Shown here piece by piece: positions 24,572 to 33,498 of a DNA stretch of 41,471 bases. Origin of the DNA: Nitrosospira multiformis (lineage in GTDB: Bacteria; Pseudomonadota; Gammaproteobacteria; Burkholderiales; Nitrosomonadaceae). How positions within the stretch are numbered: the stretch's first letter is position 1; every line of letters starts with the position of its first letter. Under the pieces are notes generated by a model. It was given only the letters and a program-made list of their open reading frames with translations, did no database searches and was not told the origin of the DNA. A program made the translations under genes and the position numbers. The DNA lies in assembly GCF_003050865.1 (NCBI RefSeq), contig NZ_QAOK01000026.1:1-41471 (forward strand), read 5' to 3'.

Positions 24572-27500
24572 TTATGGCCTCTCAGTTTTAAGTGAGCGCC
24601 GGATTGGAACTTCCTTGACCAGAGCGAAGACGGCCGGAAATACGACCAGCGTCAGTACTGTAGTGGAAACCATTCCGCCCACCATGGGAGTGGCTATATG
24701 CCGTGTCACCTCGGATCCCGTGCCTGTGCTGAACATGACGGGAAGCAGCCCGACCACGCTTCCAGCGATGGTCATCATCACCGGACGTATGCGGTATACC
24801 GCACCCTGGATCACTGCCTCGTAAAGATCTTCAACGGTAACTTTTTCGCCTGGGGCTTGTTGCGTCGCCGTGATACTCGCTAACGCCCGATCAAGGAAAG
24901 TGAGCATGACCATTCCTGTTTCAGTCGCGATACCGATGAGCCCGATAAAGCCAACCGCCGCTGCGATGCTCATGTTGTAGCCGAGCAGATACATGAGCCA
25001 GATGCCGCCGACCAAGGAAAAAGGAACCGAAAGCATGACGATCAGCGTCTCGGTGAGTCGATGAAAGTTCAGATATACAAGCAAGAATACGATCAGGACC
25101 GTGAGCGGCACGACTACCTTCAGTTTTTCGACCGCACGTTCCATGTATTCGAACTGGCCACTCCAGGTTGCATAATACCCCGGCGGAAACCGCACCTGCT
25201 CACGTACTGCCTGCTGGGCTTCCGCGACATAGCTGCCGATGTCGCGGTCGCGGATATCGACGAAGATGTAAGCCGACAGCAGCGCGTTCTCCGTGCGGAT
25301 ACTCGGCGGGCCTTGGAGGAGTTTCACCTGCGCAAGTTGCCCGAGCGGGATCATTGCCTGGTCCATGGTGGGTATCAGCACCTGGGTAGGGATTGCCTGG
25401 GGATCACTGCGCAATGCACGTGGATAGCGCACGGTGACAGCGAAGCGTTCCCGTCCTTCCACGGTGGTGGTTACCGTTTCGCCACCCAGCGCCACCGAGA
25501 TTACGTCCAGCAAGTCTCCTACGACCAGCCCATGGCGCGCGAGCGCCATGCGGTCCGGCTCGATATCGAGGTAATAGCCGCCAGTAATGCGTTCCGCATA
25601 GACACTCGTCGTTCCAGGCACCGTTTTTACCGTTGTCTCGATTTGTCGGGCAAGGATTTCGATTTCCTCCAGATCCTTGCCGAACACTTTGACGCCAATG
25701 GGCGTGCGTATGCCTGTGGCAAGCATGTCGATCCGGTTCTTGATCGGCATGGTCCAGGCATTGCTGACCCCGGGCATCTGGAGCGCCCGGTCCATTTCAG
25801 CGATCAATTTATCCACGGTCATCCCGGAGCGCCATTCAGCCTCCGGTTTCAGGTTAATGATGGTTTCAGCCATCTCCAGCGGCGCCGGGTCGGTTGCAGT
25901 ATTGGCCCGCCCCGCTTTGCCGAGCACTGATGCCACCTCCGGAAAGCTTTTAATGATCCTGTCCTGCGTCTGCAATATCTCAGCCGCTTTCGTCACGGAA
26001 ATGCCCGGCAAGGTCACTGGCATGTAAAGAAGTGTGCCTTCGTTCAATGTCGGCATGAATTCAGTGCCCAGCTTGAGTGCGGGATAAACGGTTATCCCAA
26101 GCACAGCAAGCGCTGCCAGAATGAGTGTCTTTTTCCAATGCATCACCCGGCCCACTACCGGATGATAGGCTCGGATCATGAAACGGCTCAGTGAATTATC
26201 CTGCTCCCGCGGAATGCGGCCACGGATCAGAAGCAGGATCAAGGCTGGAACCAGGGTGATCGAAAGCAAGGCGGCACCCGCCATGGCGAAAGTCTTGGTA
26301 TAGGCCAGTGGCTGAAACATGCGCCCTTCCTGCGCTTCAAGAGTAAATACAGGCAGAAACGATACCGTGATGATCAACAGGCTGAAGAACAGCGATGGAC
26401 CAACTTCCTTACAGGCATCAATGACGGCCTCTTTGCGTACTGCACCTGAAACTTCCGGGCCAACGCGCGCAAGATGTTTGTGTGCATTCTCGATCATGAC
26501 GATCGCCGCATCGGTCATTTCCGCAATCGCTAGAGCGATGCCCGCAAGGCTCATGATATTGGAATTGATGCCGAGGAACCGCATTGCGATGAAAGCGATG
26601 AGTACGCCGATGGGAAGCATGATGATCGCCACCAGGGCGCTCCGCACATGCATGAGGAAGACCGCGCAAACCAGCGCCACAATAATGATCTGCTCGATCA
26701 ACACTTCACGCAGCGTCGTGATGGCGCGGTGGATCAGATCCGAACGATCGTAGAGGGACCGGATTGAAACACCTTCCGGCAGGGCCGGCATGATCTCGGC
26801 GAGCTTCTTTTCGAGATTGCGTGTGATATCGAGAGCATGTTCGCCATGCCGCGCCACCGCAATACCCGAAACAGCTTCTCCTTCGCCGTCAAGCTCGGCT
26901 ATGCCGCGACGTTCCTCAGGAACCAATTCCACCCGGGCAATGTCGCGCAACAGCACCGGCGTGCCCTTCTCCGCCTTGACGACGAGTTTTTCGAGATCGT
27001 CTATCCCGCGCAGATAGCCTTTGCCGCGCACCACATATTCTCTCTCCGCGAGCTCGATCACACGCCCTCCCACATCGCGATTGCTGGCAGCGATAACCTG
27101 AGACACATTCTTTAACGGGATGCCGTAAGCCTGTAGCTGCTGCGGATTCACTGTAACCTGATAGCTTCTTACAAACCCGCCTACGCTGGCTACTTCCGCC
27201 ACGCCCTCCGCCGCGGTTAGTTGATAACGCAAGAACCAGTCCTGGATGGCACGCAACTCATCGAGGGTACGATTCCTTGCGGTCACGACATATTGATAAA
27301 CCCAACCTACTCCGGTGGCGTCCGGACCAAGTGAAGGCTTTATATTCCTGGGCAGGCGAGCAGCAGCAAAACTCAAGTATTCCAATATGCGCGAGCGTGC
27401 CCAATAGATGTCTGTGCCATCCTCGAAGATGACGTATACGAACGACACGCCAAAACTGGAGAGACCACGCACTACCCTGGATTTCGGCACACTCAGCATG

Positions 27501-27715
27501 GCAGTGGTGAGTGGATAGGTAACCTGGTCTTCGACTATCTGGGGCGCCTGGCCCGGATATTCCGTGTAAATGATGACCTGCACGTCCGAAAGATCGGGAA
27601 TTGCATCTATAGGTGTCTTCCATACCGAATACATGCCCCAGGCCATTACGAGGAATGTCCCAACCAGCATCAGGAAGAGGTGCCGCACCGACCATTCGAT
27701 GATATTGCCGACCAT
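24572..27715 (-). CDS. cusA: Cu/Ag efflux RND transporter CusA (HME family)
   Basis: The 1047-residue inner-membrane pump drives Cu(I)/Ag(I) out through the CusCBA complex with proton motive force. N-terminal membrane helix (IIEWSVRHLFLMLVGTFLV) is followed by the large periplasmic and transmembrane blocks of RND proteins. The TM4 motif GIALAIAEMTDAAIVMIENAHKHL fits the Cu/Ag-type subgroup rather than the Zn/Co/Cd CzcA type. ATG 27715 is preferred because it starts the conserved N-terminus 1 bp after the cusB stop; upstream Met at 27784 lies within cusB. It is followed by a 147-bp gap and the cop operon. Confidence 0.95.
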   Translation of the reverse strand: MVGNIIEWSVRHLFLMLVGTFLVMAWGMYSVWKTPIDAIPDLSDVQVIIYTEYPGQAPQIVEDQVTYPLTTAMLSVPKSRVVRGLSSFGVSFVYVIFEDGTDIYWARSRILEYLSFAAARLPRNIKPSLGPDATGVGWVYQYVVTARNRTLDELRAIQDWFLRYQLTAAEGVAEVASVGGFVRSYQVTVNPQQLQAYGIPLKNVSQVIAASNRDVGGRVIELAEREYVVRGKGYLRGIDDLEKLVVKAEKGTPVLLRDIARVELVPEERRGIAELDGEGEAVSGIAVARHGEHALDITRNLEKKLAEIMPALPEGVSIRSLYDRSDLIHRAITTLREVLIEQIIIVALVCAVFLMHVRSALVAIIMLPIGVLIAFIAMRFLGINSNIMSLAGIALAIAEMTDAAIVMIENAHKHLARVGPEVSGAVRKEAVIDACKEVGPSLFFSLLIITVSFLPVFTLEAQEGRMFQPLAYTKTFAMAGAALLSITLVPALILLLIRGRIPREQDNSLSRFMIRAYHPVVGRVMHWKKTLILAALAVLGITVYPALKLGTEFMPTLNEGTLLYMPVTLPGISVTKAAEILQTQDRIIKSFPEVASVLGKAGRANTATDPAPLEMAETIINLKPEAEWRSGMTVDKLIAEMDRALQMPGVSNAWTMPIKNRIDMLATGIRTPIGVKVFGKDLEEIEILARQIETTVKTVPGTTSVYAERITGGYYLDIEPDRMALARHGLVVGDLLDVISVALGGETVTTTVEGRERFAVTVRYPRALRSDPQAIPTQVLIPTMDQAMIPLGQLAQVKLLQGPPSIRTENALLSAYIFVDIRDRDIGSYVAEAQQAVREQVRFPPGYYATWSGQFEYMERAVEKLKVVVPLTVLIVFLLVYLNFHRLTETLIVMLSVPFSLVGGIWLMYLLGYNMSIAAAVGFIGLIGIATETGMVMLTFLDRALASITATQQAPGEKVTVEDLYEAVIQGAVYRIRPVMMTIAGSVVGLLPVMFSTGTGSEVTRHIATPMVGGMVSTTVLTLVVFPAVFALVKEVPIRRSLKTERP

Positions 27716-27716
27716 C

Positions 27717-29354
27717 TCAGTGCTTCTTTCCCTGCCTGGCAGCGGCACTGTCCTGTGACTGTATACGAACGATGACGTACTCACCCGGCGATGCTTCCGT
27801 TATCTCGAAAGCAATCTCCTGGCCGGGTTTCAATGTTCGTAGTAACGCGGGATTCAGCACCTTGAGATCCATTACCATCGCCGGCCAACTTAAGCTTGCG
27901 ATTGGCCCATGGGCAAGGGTTACCGTTGTATTGGCCACGCCTATCGCTTCGATGACGCCTTCTCCGCGATGACTCATCGATGAAGATGGAGACGGAGGTA
28001 AAGGTACAGTTGGTACAGTCCCGGATGAGCCAGGGGCGACTTGGCTTCTCTCTCTCGCTTCACCAGGCATTAAGTCCTGGCTGCTGCGGCCAAAACCGCT
28101 CAGTGCAGCCTTGAGGTTGCTTTCGGCATCGATGAGAAAATTGGCTTTTACCACAACCATTTCCCCCGCCTTCAGTCCATCCAGAACTTCCACATAGTCG
28201 TTCGCGTGCTTGCCCAGCTTCACGAGCCTCGGTTCAAAGCGGCCCTCGCCGAGATCCATCAGCACAGACTGCGTGGTACCAGCATCGAGTACGGCCGATT
28301 CGGGGACGGCGAGCACTCTGGCTTCACGTTGGATTGAAACGAACTCCACTTTCCCATACATCGCCGGTTTCAGCAGCTCTTGCGGATTAGGCAACTCGAT
28401 GCGCACACTGGCAGTGCGGGTTTCTGGATTGACCGTGGGGTATATGAACGTCACTTCGCCCGTGAATATCTCGTCCGGATAGGCTTCAATCCGGATAGTG
28501 GCAGTCTGGCCCGCGTGTATCATGACAAGATCCTGCTCAAACACATCTGCGAGCATCCATACTCTGGAGAGATCGGCGATCCGATACAGCGTTTCTCCCG
28601 CCATGAAGCGCTGGCCCTGAATAAGGGACTTATCCAACACAATGCCGTTCACTGGGGAACGCAATGTGAGATATTGTCTGATATGACCTTCTTGCCGGAG
28701 TGTCTGTAAATCAGCCTCCGATATGTTCCAGTTGCGCAGTCTCTGCAAGGCACTCTCAGTCAGCCGTTCCATCCCCGCCTGAACCTCAAGCCCGCCATCC
28801 TCCACGTCCTTGGTTCCTCTCCGGGCGATGAGATATTCGTGCTGTGCCGTGATCAGGTCGGGGTTGTACACGTCCATCAACGGATCACCCTTTCTAACCG
28901 CTTGGCCCGTCGTATTGACATGGAGCCGCTCGATCCATCCCTCGAATCTGGGCGCCACGATATGCAACCGCCGTTCGTCCGCCTGCACTGTCGCTACTGC
29001 CCTTACGGTGCGGGTGAGTGCGCGCATGCTGACCTGCTCGGTTTTTACTCCCAGTTTTTGTATCCTGTCGATGCTGATCTTGACCGCCGCATCGGCGAAA
29101 GCGGATTCCCCGCCTTCGTAAACAGGCATATAGTCCATACCCATAGGATCTTTTTTTGGTATCGGCGAAGTGTCCGGCAGACCCATGGGGTTGCGGTAAT
29201 AGAGAATTTTCCTCTCACGCTTACCGTCGGCTGAAACCGCACCCGAGGCATTAGCTGCAGAGGTCGAAGGCCGGGTTGCACCCCACCAGTACCCTGCGAT
29301 GAGTAAGACCGCAGCCAGAGCGACAAAAGTTATTGATTTGACGGCGAGCTTCAC
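27717..29354 (-). CDS. cusB: RND adaptor CusB with heavy-metal-binding and CusF-like domains
   Basis: The 545-residue periplasmic adaptor links CusA to CusC. After an N-terminal membrane anchor (FVALAAVLLIAGYWWG) comes a heavy-metal-binding motif (residues ~51-79, YYRNPMGLPDTS and PMGMDYMPVY), then the barrel, lipoyl and alpha-hairpin regions (TLRSPVNGIVLDKSLIQGQ). The C-terminal ~75 residues (from VIEAIGVANTTVTLAHGPI, with WPAMVMDLKV) are a CusF-like copper-chaperone fold fused to the adaptor; in Escherichia coli CusF is a separate protein. A low-complexity linker rich in Ser/Pro/Thr connects them. The start is GTG and overlaps the cusC stop; the end is 1 bp before cusA. Confidence 0.93.
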   Translation of the reverse strand: MKLAVKSITFVALAAVLLIAGYWWGATRPSTSAANASGAVSADGKRERKILYYRNPMGLPDTSPIPKKDPMGMDYMPVYEGGESAFADAAVKISIDRIQKLGVKTEQVSMRALTRTVRAVATVQADERRLHIVAPRFEGWIERLHVNTTGQAVRKGDPLMDVYNPDLITAQHEYLIARRGTKDVEDGGLEVQAGMERLTESALQRLRNWNISEADLQTLRQEGHIRQYLTLRSPVNGIVLDKSLIQGQRFMAGETLYRIADLSRVWMLADVFEQDLVMIHAGQTATIRIEAYPDEIFTGEVTFIYPTVNPETRTASVRIELPNPQELLKPAMYGKVEFVSIQREARVLAVPESAVLDAGTTQSVLMDLGEGRFEPRLVKLGKHANDYVEVLDGLKAGEMVVVKANFLIDAESNLKAALSGFGRSSQDLMPGEARERSQVAPGSSGTVPTVPLPPSPSSSMSHRGEGVIEAIGVANTTVTLAHGPIASLSWPAMVMDLKVLNPALLRTLKPGQEIAFEITEASPGEYVIVRIQSQDSAAARQGKKH

Positions 29355-30761
29355 ATGCGCTCCCTTGACATGAGTTCCCGGGGAGTGGGTGATAAGTTGA
29401 GTGGCGATTTACCCGCGAGCAGATCGATCTCCGCGAGTGCCTTGTTGTAACCTGCCATGGTCGTTGCGAGGCTGATTTCGGAGTTGAGCACTGTCATCTG
29501 GCTGTCGAGCAGTGTCATGAAATCAACCCGGTTAACCCGATAAGCCGCCAGGGTGGATTCTACGGTAAGCCGGGCCTGTGGCAGGATGGCGGTCTGGTAG
29601 AGCCGCGCGGACTTCAGGCTTTGCTCGGCCAGCGCTGTCTGCTGGCGCAGTCTTGCTGCCACCTCATTGCGTTGTGCTTCATAAGTGCTCAAGGCTTGAT
29701 CACGCATCGCCAGCGACTCTGCTTCCCGTGGCTGGAGTTTGTCGCCGCGCCACACAGGGAGATTCATCGCCACCGTCAGACTCACCATGTCCGGCCGCCG
29801 GCTGTTGTCCAGCATGTTGTCACGCTGCCCGTAAGACATGCGCACATCGAAATCGGGATAATAATTTTTGCGCGTAAGTTCCAGCGCTTTGTCGTTGCGG
29901 GCAACGAGACTTTGCAGTGCCAACAATTGCGGGCGTTGGGTCAGGGCGGTCGCAAGCAACGATTCCAGGTTCAGGGTTTCCTCGCGCAATTGCGGGGGTG
30001 CGGGCACTGGCAGCGGCCTATTCCCGACCCAGCCGAGCGCGTATCAGCTCGGCTTCGATTACCGTTCTTTCTCCTGCAAGCTTCAGCAGTTCATCCCCCA
30101 TTCTGGATACCTGCGTCTGGGCCTTTAGCACATCGGCCTGGTTTCCTCGCCCTACTGCGTAGTGATCTTCAGCAATGTGGAGAAGCTCTTCCAGGATGAG
30201 CTTGTTTTTTTCGACCAGGCGGGTCATTTCAAAGGTGAGGCCCAGATCGAGATACGTGACCTTGATATCGCGCACGACACGGTTCACAGTCTCCTGATAA
30301 CCATATTCGATAGCCTCTGCATCTCTGGCGGCGACATCTTTACGCAAACCACGTTTCCCTGGAAAAGGGAATCGCTGGGACAGACCAATCATTTTCATGG
30401 TCATGTCCTCACGGTTAAAAGTGGAAGATGCTAACGGGGCATTGATCACCCCTGCTTCCAGAACAGGGTCATCCAGCGCTTCCGCGGGCGAGATTCTCTG
30501 CTGGGCTGCTTCCCGTTCCCGCAGCGCGGCCTGGATTTCCGGATTATTCTCCAGGGCTTCCGCAATCAGGGTAGACAGGGTAGGAAGGGTAGCCAGCGAA
30601 GCCGAGTTTTGGGGATTTGCCGCCGCAAAGGCTTCCGCAAATTGTTCTGGAGCAGCCTGTGTAGACGCTCCTCTACTTGGCCGGGATGAAACTTCCGCGT
30701 GGGCCAATGTAGAAACCATGACAGCGGCAAGCACGGGGGCGATGATTCCCATCGGAATCAT
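29351..30761 (-). pseudogene. cusC: Outer-membrane efflux protein CusC/TolC family, split by a frameshift
   Basis: Two adjacent frames make one TolC-family outer-membrane channel. The upstream part (stop at 30018-30020) holds the signal peptide (IIAPVLAAVMVSTLAHA), then PTLSTLIAEALENNPEIQAA and the first half ending AELIRARLGRE. The downstream part (to 29351) continues with LPVPAPPQLREETLNLESLL, NYYPDFDVRMSYGQRDN and the second half. Deleting one G in the GGG near 30021-30024 joins them as RARLGRNRPLPVPAPP without loss. The start at 30761 overlaps the stop of a 24-codon leader ORF. It overlaps cusB by 4 bp. If the shift is real, the CusCBA pump would need another outer-membrane partner; a sequencing error is equally possible. 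Confidence 0.8.
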
Positions 30762-30832
30762 CGCGAGCTCACCGGTCCTGTTTGAGCTTGCTTCCGCCAT
30801 TTGACGATGATGTAATCTGAACCTGATTTCAT
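30758..30832 (-). CDS. 24-codon leader ORF coupled to cusC
   Basis: An ATG at 30832 has a perfect AAGGAG 6 bp upstream and opens MKSGSDYIIVKWRK followed by QAQTGPVSSR and TGA. The TGA overlaps the ATG of the cusC signal peptide (ATGA at 30761-30758), which has only a weak own site (GGTGAG). This may be a leader peptide coupling translation to cusC. Alternatively it is the frameshifted true N-terminus of CusC. Confidence 0.35.
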   Translation of the reverse strand: MKSGSDYIIVKWRKQAQTGPVSSR

Positions 30833-30861
30833 CCTGAGCTCCTTGAAAATATGTAACCACC

Positions 30862-30889
30862 GGGATTTACCGATTGGGATTTACCGATT
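30862..30889. repeat. Perfect 14-bp tandem duplication upstream of cusC
   Basis: GGGATTTACCGATT is repeated twice without a gap in the 139-bp space between the CzcI-like gene and cusC. It contains the TTTACCGAT core that is also duplicated at 6658-6675. Confidence 0.85.
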
Positions 30890-30999
30890 CAGCAATAGAA
30901 AAATAGCCCGCGGAATTTTCGTCAGGGGCAAATGACCCATACAAAAACGCTGAGCAGCAAAAGACCTGCCGTCTGTGCTGGTGTAATACGAGTAAGAGA

Positions 31000-31404
31000 T
31001 TAAACTAGAGGGGGTCGTTGCGGCTGCTGAAGGACCAACGAGGAAAGGCGAAAAATGGGCAAGATGGCGTAAGAAAATCCACCAGGAAGATTGAGTGCAG
31101 ACGCCGCAGGTGGCAGACCATTACCGCTTATGTGGCAAACGACTCCATCGCAGGAAAGGGTCAAATCCGCCCTACCCTCTGCGTTATCACCATCCGACTG
31201 TCTATCCGGCTGTTTGTGATCGCTACTGTCATGCAAGGGACAAGCTGTGGATGGGACTTCATGATCAATTTGATTTTCAGGCCCCCCAGATACAGATATA
31301 TTTCTGGCTTGAGCGCATAGCGGCATGATAGCGGCTAAGGCACTCTGCAGGGGCAGCGACAATATGATCAGAATCGATAGGAATGTGCGCACGCGCAGCA
31401 TCAT
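31000..31404 (-). CDS. CzcI-like periplasmic protein at the head of the cus operon
   Basis: This 134-residue protein has a signal peptide (FLSILIILSLPLQSALA) whose look, together with the cysteine soon after cleavage (MPLCAQ), recalls CzcI and other small proteins that open heavy-metal efflux operons. A His/Asp/Cys-containing middle (STACPLHDSSDHKQPD) could bind metal, and a second pair of cysteines is in LSCDGVVCHISG. The C-terminus (PGGFSYAILPIFRLSSLVLQQPQRPPL) also resembles CzcI tails. It is first of the minus-strand genes running into cusC and divergent from ppk2. ATG 31404 and 31401 are both possible. Assignment is by pattern; regulatory or metal-sensing function is inferred. Confidence 0.55.
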   Translation of the reverse strand: MMLRVRTFLSILIILSLPLQSALAAIMPLCAQARNISVSGGPENQIDHEVPSTACPLHDSSDHKQPDRQSDGDNAEGRADLTLSCDGVVCHISGNGLPPAASALNLPGGFSYAILPIFRLSSLVLQQPQRPPLV

Positions 31405-31487
31405 ATTATCCAGTATGAGGCATCTATCCTGTCAGAACAAGCGTTACGTGTTATAAAGGAAAATCCATGTCCTGCCATTCCAATTCT

Positions 31488-31501
31488 TCAACAACTGTTG
31501 A
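31488..31501. promoter_or_regulatory. Palindrome in the divergent cus/ppk2 region
   Basis: TCAACA-AC-TGTTGA is a 6+2+6 palindrome about 85 bp upstream of the CzcI-like gene and 110 bp upstream of ppk2. It could be an operator for the efflux genes; no match to a defined CusR or CueR box is claimed. Confidence 0.25.
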
Positions 31502-31609
31502 TCTATCATAGTAGAAGGTTGGATAAATTCAAGTTGAACTTTATCCTATCGGCATTCGGTGTCTTCGCCTCCTCTGGCGATCGGATTTTGTACGGAGAAA
31601 TACCTGACC

Positions 31610-32428
31610 ATGAGCAAAAAAGAAGGCAAGAAGGAGGACAAGAAGGAAAAAGAAGCACGTGCTCCCGAAATATCCAAGGAAGACTACGAGGACACGCTAT
31701 ATAAACTCCAGATTGAACTTGTCAAGCTTCAACGGCACCTCATCGAATGCGATGACAAAATTCTGATCATCATGGAAGGGCGGGATGCCGCCGGCAAGGA
31801 CGGCACAATCAAGCGGATCACCGAGCACCTGAGTCCGCGTGAAACGCGCGTTGTCGCACTCGGCAAACCCTCGGACCGCGACCGCAACACCTGGTATTTC
31901 CAGCGTTATGTCCAGCACCTTCCCGCAGCGCAGGAGCTTGTGCTGTTTAACCGCAGCTGGTACAACCGGGCGGGTGTGGAGAAGGTAATGGGTTTTTGTA
32001 CCGATACGGAGTATGAAGAATTCATGGGTTCAGTGGTCGAGTTCGAGCTCATGCTCAGACGCTCCGGTATCAAACTCCTCAAGTATTATCTCGATATCAG
32101 TAAACCTGAACAGGAAAAAAGGCTGAGCCAGCGCAGAAAGGATCCTCTGGCGCAATGGAAAATCAGCGCGCTCGACGAGTATGCTCTCGAAAAATGGGAT
32201 GAATATACATTAGCACGCGACAGGATGCTGACGCATACGCATAATTTGATTACGCCCTGGATCATCGTGCATGCGGACGACAAGCAACTGACCCGGCTGA
32301 ATGTCATCAAGGACATGCTCAGCCGACTGGATTACAAAGACAAGAACGAGCACCTGATTTTGCCGGATCCGCAAATCATCTCAACATTTACCGCCTCATT
32401 CATAGAGGAAGGTCTGCTGGCGGCATAG
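31610..32428 (+). CDS. ppk2: Polyphosphate kinase 2 (class I PPK2)
   Basis: The 272-residue enzyme transfers phosphate between polyphosphate and nucleotides, usually making ATP or GTP from the diphosphate. It has Walker A GRDAAGKDG (57-65), the lid region with RNTWYFQRYVQHLP and the Walker B-like LFNRSWYNRAGVEKVMGF (112 onwards). One-domain length is that of class I PPK2. The first ~20 residues are Lys/Glu-rich (KKEGKKEDKKEKE). ATG 31610 is the conserved start, with GGAG at 31593-31596; the frame is open to 31559. It is divergent from the cus operon. A short stem GCGTAC/GTACGC follows the stop (32429-32449) without a T-run. Confidence 0.93.
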   Translation: MSKKEGKKEDKKEKEARAPEISKEDYEDTLYKLQIELVKLQRHLIECDDKILIIMEGRDAAGKDGTIKRITEHLSPRETRVVALGKPSDRDRNTWYFQRYVQHLPAAQELVLFNRSWYNRAGVEKVMGFCTDTEYEEFMGSVVEFELMLRRSGIKLLKYYLDISKPEQEKRLSQRRKDPLAQWKISALDEYALEKWDEYTLARDRMLTHTHNLITPWIIVHADDKQLTRLNVIKDMLSRLDYKDKNEHLILPDPQIISTFTASFIEEGLLAA

Positions 32429-32906
32429 GCGTACTGTTTTATTGTACGCATAGCCTTTCAGGAAACACTTTCATTTCAATCGGGCTGCTCCCTCCGGGAG
32501 TCCATCAAATGGGAGCGGCGGCGTCTCTCCGTCATGATCCGTTAAAGGGGGCCGGGATGCATCTCCTCCCGGCAGATGCAATACCAGCGGAATCACTCCC
32601 TGCCTTCTCAAGACCTTGAGACGCCACCGCATTCATTTGCGCAGTCTGATTGCCCTCATTCTATAGGCATATCCCGCGCAATAAACAAGTTATGACTTTC
32701 AAAAGCTATGCTGGGTTCTGGTTTTAATGCTCGTCTTTATTTTTGTTTCACCTGCTTCCCTCTACTTTACATCTTCCTTGAGGGTTGAGACACTTTAGAC
32801 ATAAATAAGTTGACAAAGTACCCTTCGATTGATACCCTGTTCCATAAGCAGAACGTCCGTATCGCGCACTTCCCCGGTTCAACTCAGCTTCAGATCAGGC
32901 GTCCGT
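32429..32906. other. Intergenic region of about 480 bp
   Basis: No gene was found. It begins with a 6-bp stem (GCGTAC/GTACGC, 32429-32449) after ppk2 and ends with a likely promoter for the lipoprotein at 32907. The middle (32480-32700) shows nothing I can assign. Confidence 0.4.
32810..32838 (+). promoter_or_regulatory. Likely sigma-70 promoter of lipoprotein C
   Basis: A perfect -35 TTGACA (32810-32815) is followed after 17 bp by TACCCT (32833-32838), which is preceded by TG one base away (extended -10). The hexamer itself is weak. The transcript would start about 60 bp before the ATG at 32907. Confidence 0.4.
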
Positions 32907-33350
32907 ATGACAATAAGAAGTTTTCCAGCGATTGTATTCCTGCTCGTGCTATTGTCTTCATGCGCCCCCATGAGTCCATATGAAGCGGTCAACAGTCCTG
33001 CTCTCCTGAAAACGGTGGAGGAGGCCAGAACATATAAGGATCATTGCGCTTTGACAAAGCACTTTGAGAATCTGGCTGAAGAGATGCGCGCGAGAGCAAA
33101 CGAGCAACGAAAACTGCTCGATCATTATCAGGAAAAAAGCTATCTATACGGACGGCTGGCGCAGGATCAGCAATCGCATACCTGGGCGTTGATGCAGAGG
33201 TACGAGCATGCAGCCAAGGCAAGCCTTGGCAAAGCGGCCCTGCATCGTCAAATAGCGGCAAGGCTCGAACAGGAGGGTTACGTTGTATCCTCACACCAGG
33301 CAGTCGATGGAATTTCCAATCCACAACAAACCAATAACTGGAGTAATTAA
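32907..33350 (+). CDS. Small helical lipoprotein, paralog C (diverged)
   Basis: This 147-residue lipoprotein (signal ending LVLLSSCAP) is a diverged member of the family of A (6993-7346) and B (24071-24424). The match is clear in TVEEARTYKDHCALTKHFENLAEEM, then ARANEQRKLLDHYQEKSYLYGRLAQD, and ends at ALHRQIAARLEQ. The NPHPMDMT motif of A and B is replaced by SPYEAVNSPALL, and there is a ~35-residue extension after the family end. ATG 32907 begins the signal peptide; the frame is open upstream to 32829. It stands alone, behind its own predicted promoter. No function is known. Confidence 0.7.
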   Translation: MTIRSFPAIVFLLVLLSSCAPMSPYEAVNSPALLKTVEEARTYKDHCALTKHFENLAEEMRARANEQRKLLDHYQEKSYLYGRLAQDQQSHTWALMQRYEHAAKASLGKAALHRQIAARLEQEGYVVSSHQAVDGISNPQQTNNWSN

Positions 33351-33498
33351 GGTACCGCAAGGCATCTTTTAGCATTGCCTTTGTGTATGCGAGTAACTCG
33401 CAGGAAATAAGGCCGCTGACGAAGTCCTGTGTGCTATCCTATCGTCCGGCCTTCAATCGATGATATAAAAACAGTCCAGCATAGCCATGGAGGTATCA

